A stretch of DNA of 64,000 bases from an uncultured Roseburia sp. (GTDB lineage Bacteria; Bacillota; Clostridia; Lachnospirales; Lachnospiraceae), in NCBI GenBank assembly GCA_910587865.1, contig CAJUNX010000011.1:25553-89552 (forward strand), read 5' to 3'. The translations under genes and the position numbers were made by a program. This document shows positions 63,884 through 64,000 of this stretch, one piece after another (the stretch's first letter is position 1; each line of letters opens with the position of its first letter). The notes beneath the pieces are model-generated. The model was not told where the DNA came from, made no database searches, and was given only the letters and a program-made list of their open reading frames with translations.

Positions 63884-63992
63884 TCTCAAAGCCCGCTGGA
63901 TTGCTCCGGCCTCCCGCCTCCCGCAATCCTGGCTCTTTTCCTCTCTCAAAGCCCGCTGGATTGCTCCGGCCTTCGGCCTCACGCAATCCTGG
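63884..63992. repeat. Two REP-like hairpin repeats, 60-bp period
   Basis: Copies of 49 bp at 63884-63932 and 63944-63992 start TCTCAAAGCCCGCTGGATTG. Each can fold GGATTGC with GCAATCC, with an inner GGCC/GGCC stem in copy 2. Located upstream of the AraC gene. Confidence 0.75.
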
Positions 63993-64000
63993 TTCTCTGC

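Overview
The window reads as chromosomal DNA of a spore-forming Clostridia bacterium, most likely Lachnospiraceae. Evidence: Firmicutes-type promoters and strong Shine-Dalgarno (SD) sites, sporulation genes (spoIIE, yabP, yabQ, divIC, spoVG, a CotS-like kinase), a SAM-I riboswitch before metK, the glgC-glgD pair, a eukaryote/archaea-type short prolyl-tRNA synthetase, and small conserved families that I associate with Lachnospiraceae (DUF6106-like, DUF6465-like). Base composition looks moderately GC-rich. Most genes are on the minus strand. I see no phage, insertion sequence, CRISPR array or plasmid gene.

Layout. 0-6 kb: 5' part of murI (cut by the window edge), a double zinc-knuckle protein, tRNA-Phe and tRNA-Gly, a membrane-anchored protein, and a Ca2+-type P-ATPase. 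6-13 kb: an orphan chemoreceptor, then a sugar locus (GH30 glycosidase, GPH symporter, AraC regulator, TM2 protein) enclosing tRNA-Tyr. 13-21 kb: a block in B. subtilis-like order read on the minus strand, hup, rqcP, yabP, yabQ, divIC, spoIIE, tilS, hpt, ftsH. 21-31 kb: phosphoglucomutase, a PEGA lipoprotein, a CotS-like kinase, and a probable operon of histidine kinase, response regulator, RluA-type synthase, proS and cca. 31-46 kb: metK with S-box leader, murA, a LysM/G5/M23 endopeptidase, aroK, a PrsA/SurA-like lipoprotein, mfd, pth, a GlmU-like pyrophosphorylase, and glgC-glgD-spoVG. 46-51 kb (plus strand): murC, a DnaD-domain protein, a DnaI/DnaC-like helicase loader and prs. 51-55.6 kb: an accessory-looking set with an atypical HPr, a DUF6465-like protein, a large exported protein, a polyproline-repeat protein and a 76-residue protein. 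55.7-64 kb: a carbohydrate ABC importer (binding protein, two permeases) controlled by a YesMN-type two-component system and an AraC regulator.

How it fits together. Envelope synthesis (murI, murA, murC, GlmU-like, M23), glycogen and sugar-phosphate metabolism (glgC, glgD, phosphoglucomutase), sporulation, and replication initiation (DnaD, DnaI-like) are interleaved as in other Firmicutes. The most interesting signals are regulatory. Two tandem DnaA-box pairs lie between murC and the DnaD/helicase-loader operon. The spoIIE-like gene has a 21-bp-spaced promoter with Spo0A-box-like sequences. An inverted repeat can mask the SD site of the CotS-like kinase. A structured RNA/terminator lies between tRNA-Tyr and the GH30 gene. 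No single wholly new multi-gene system is proven. The best candidate for undescribed biology is the 51.2-55.6 kb group of uncharacterised proteins.
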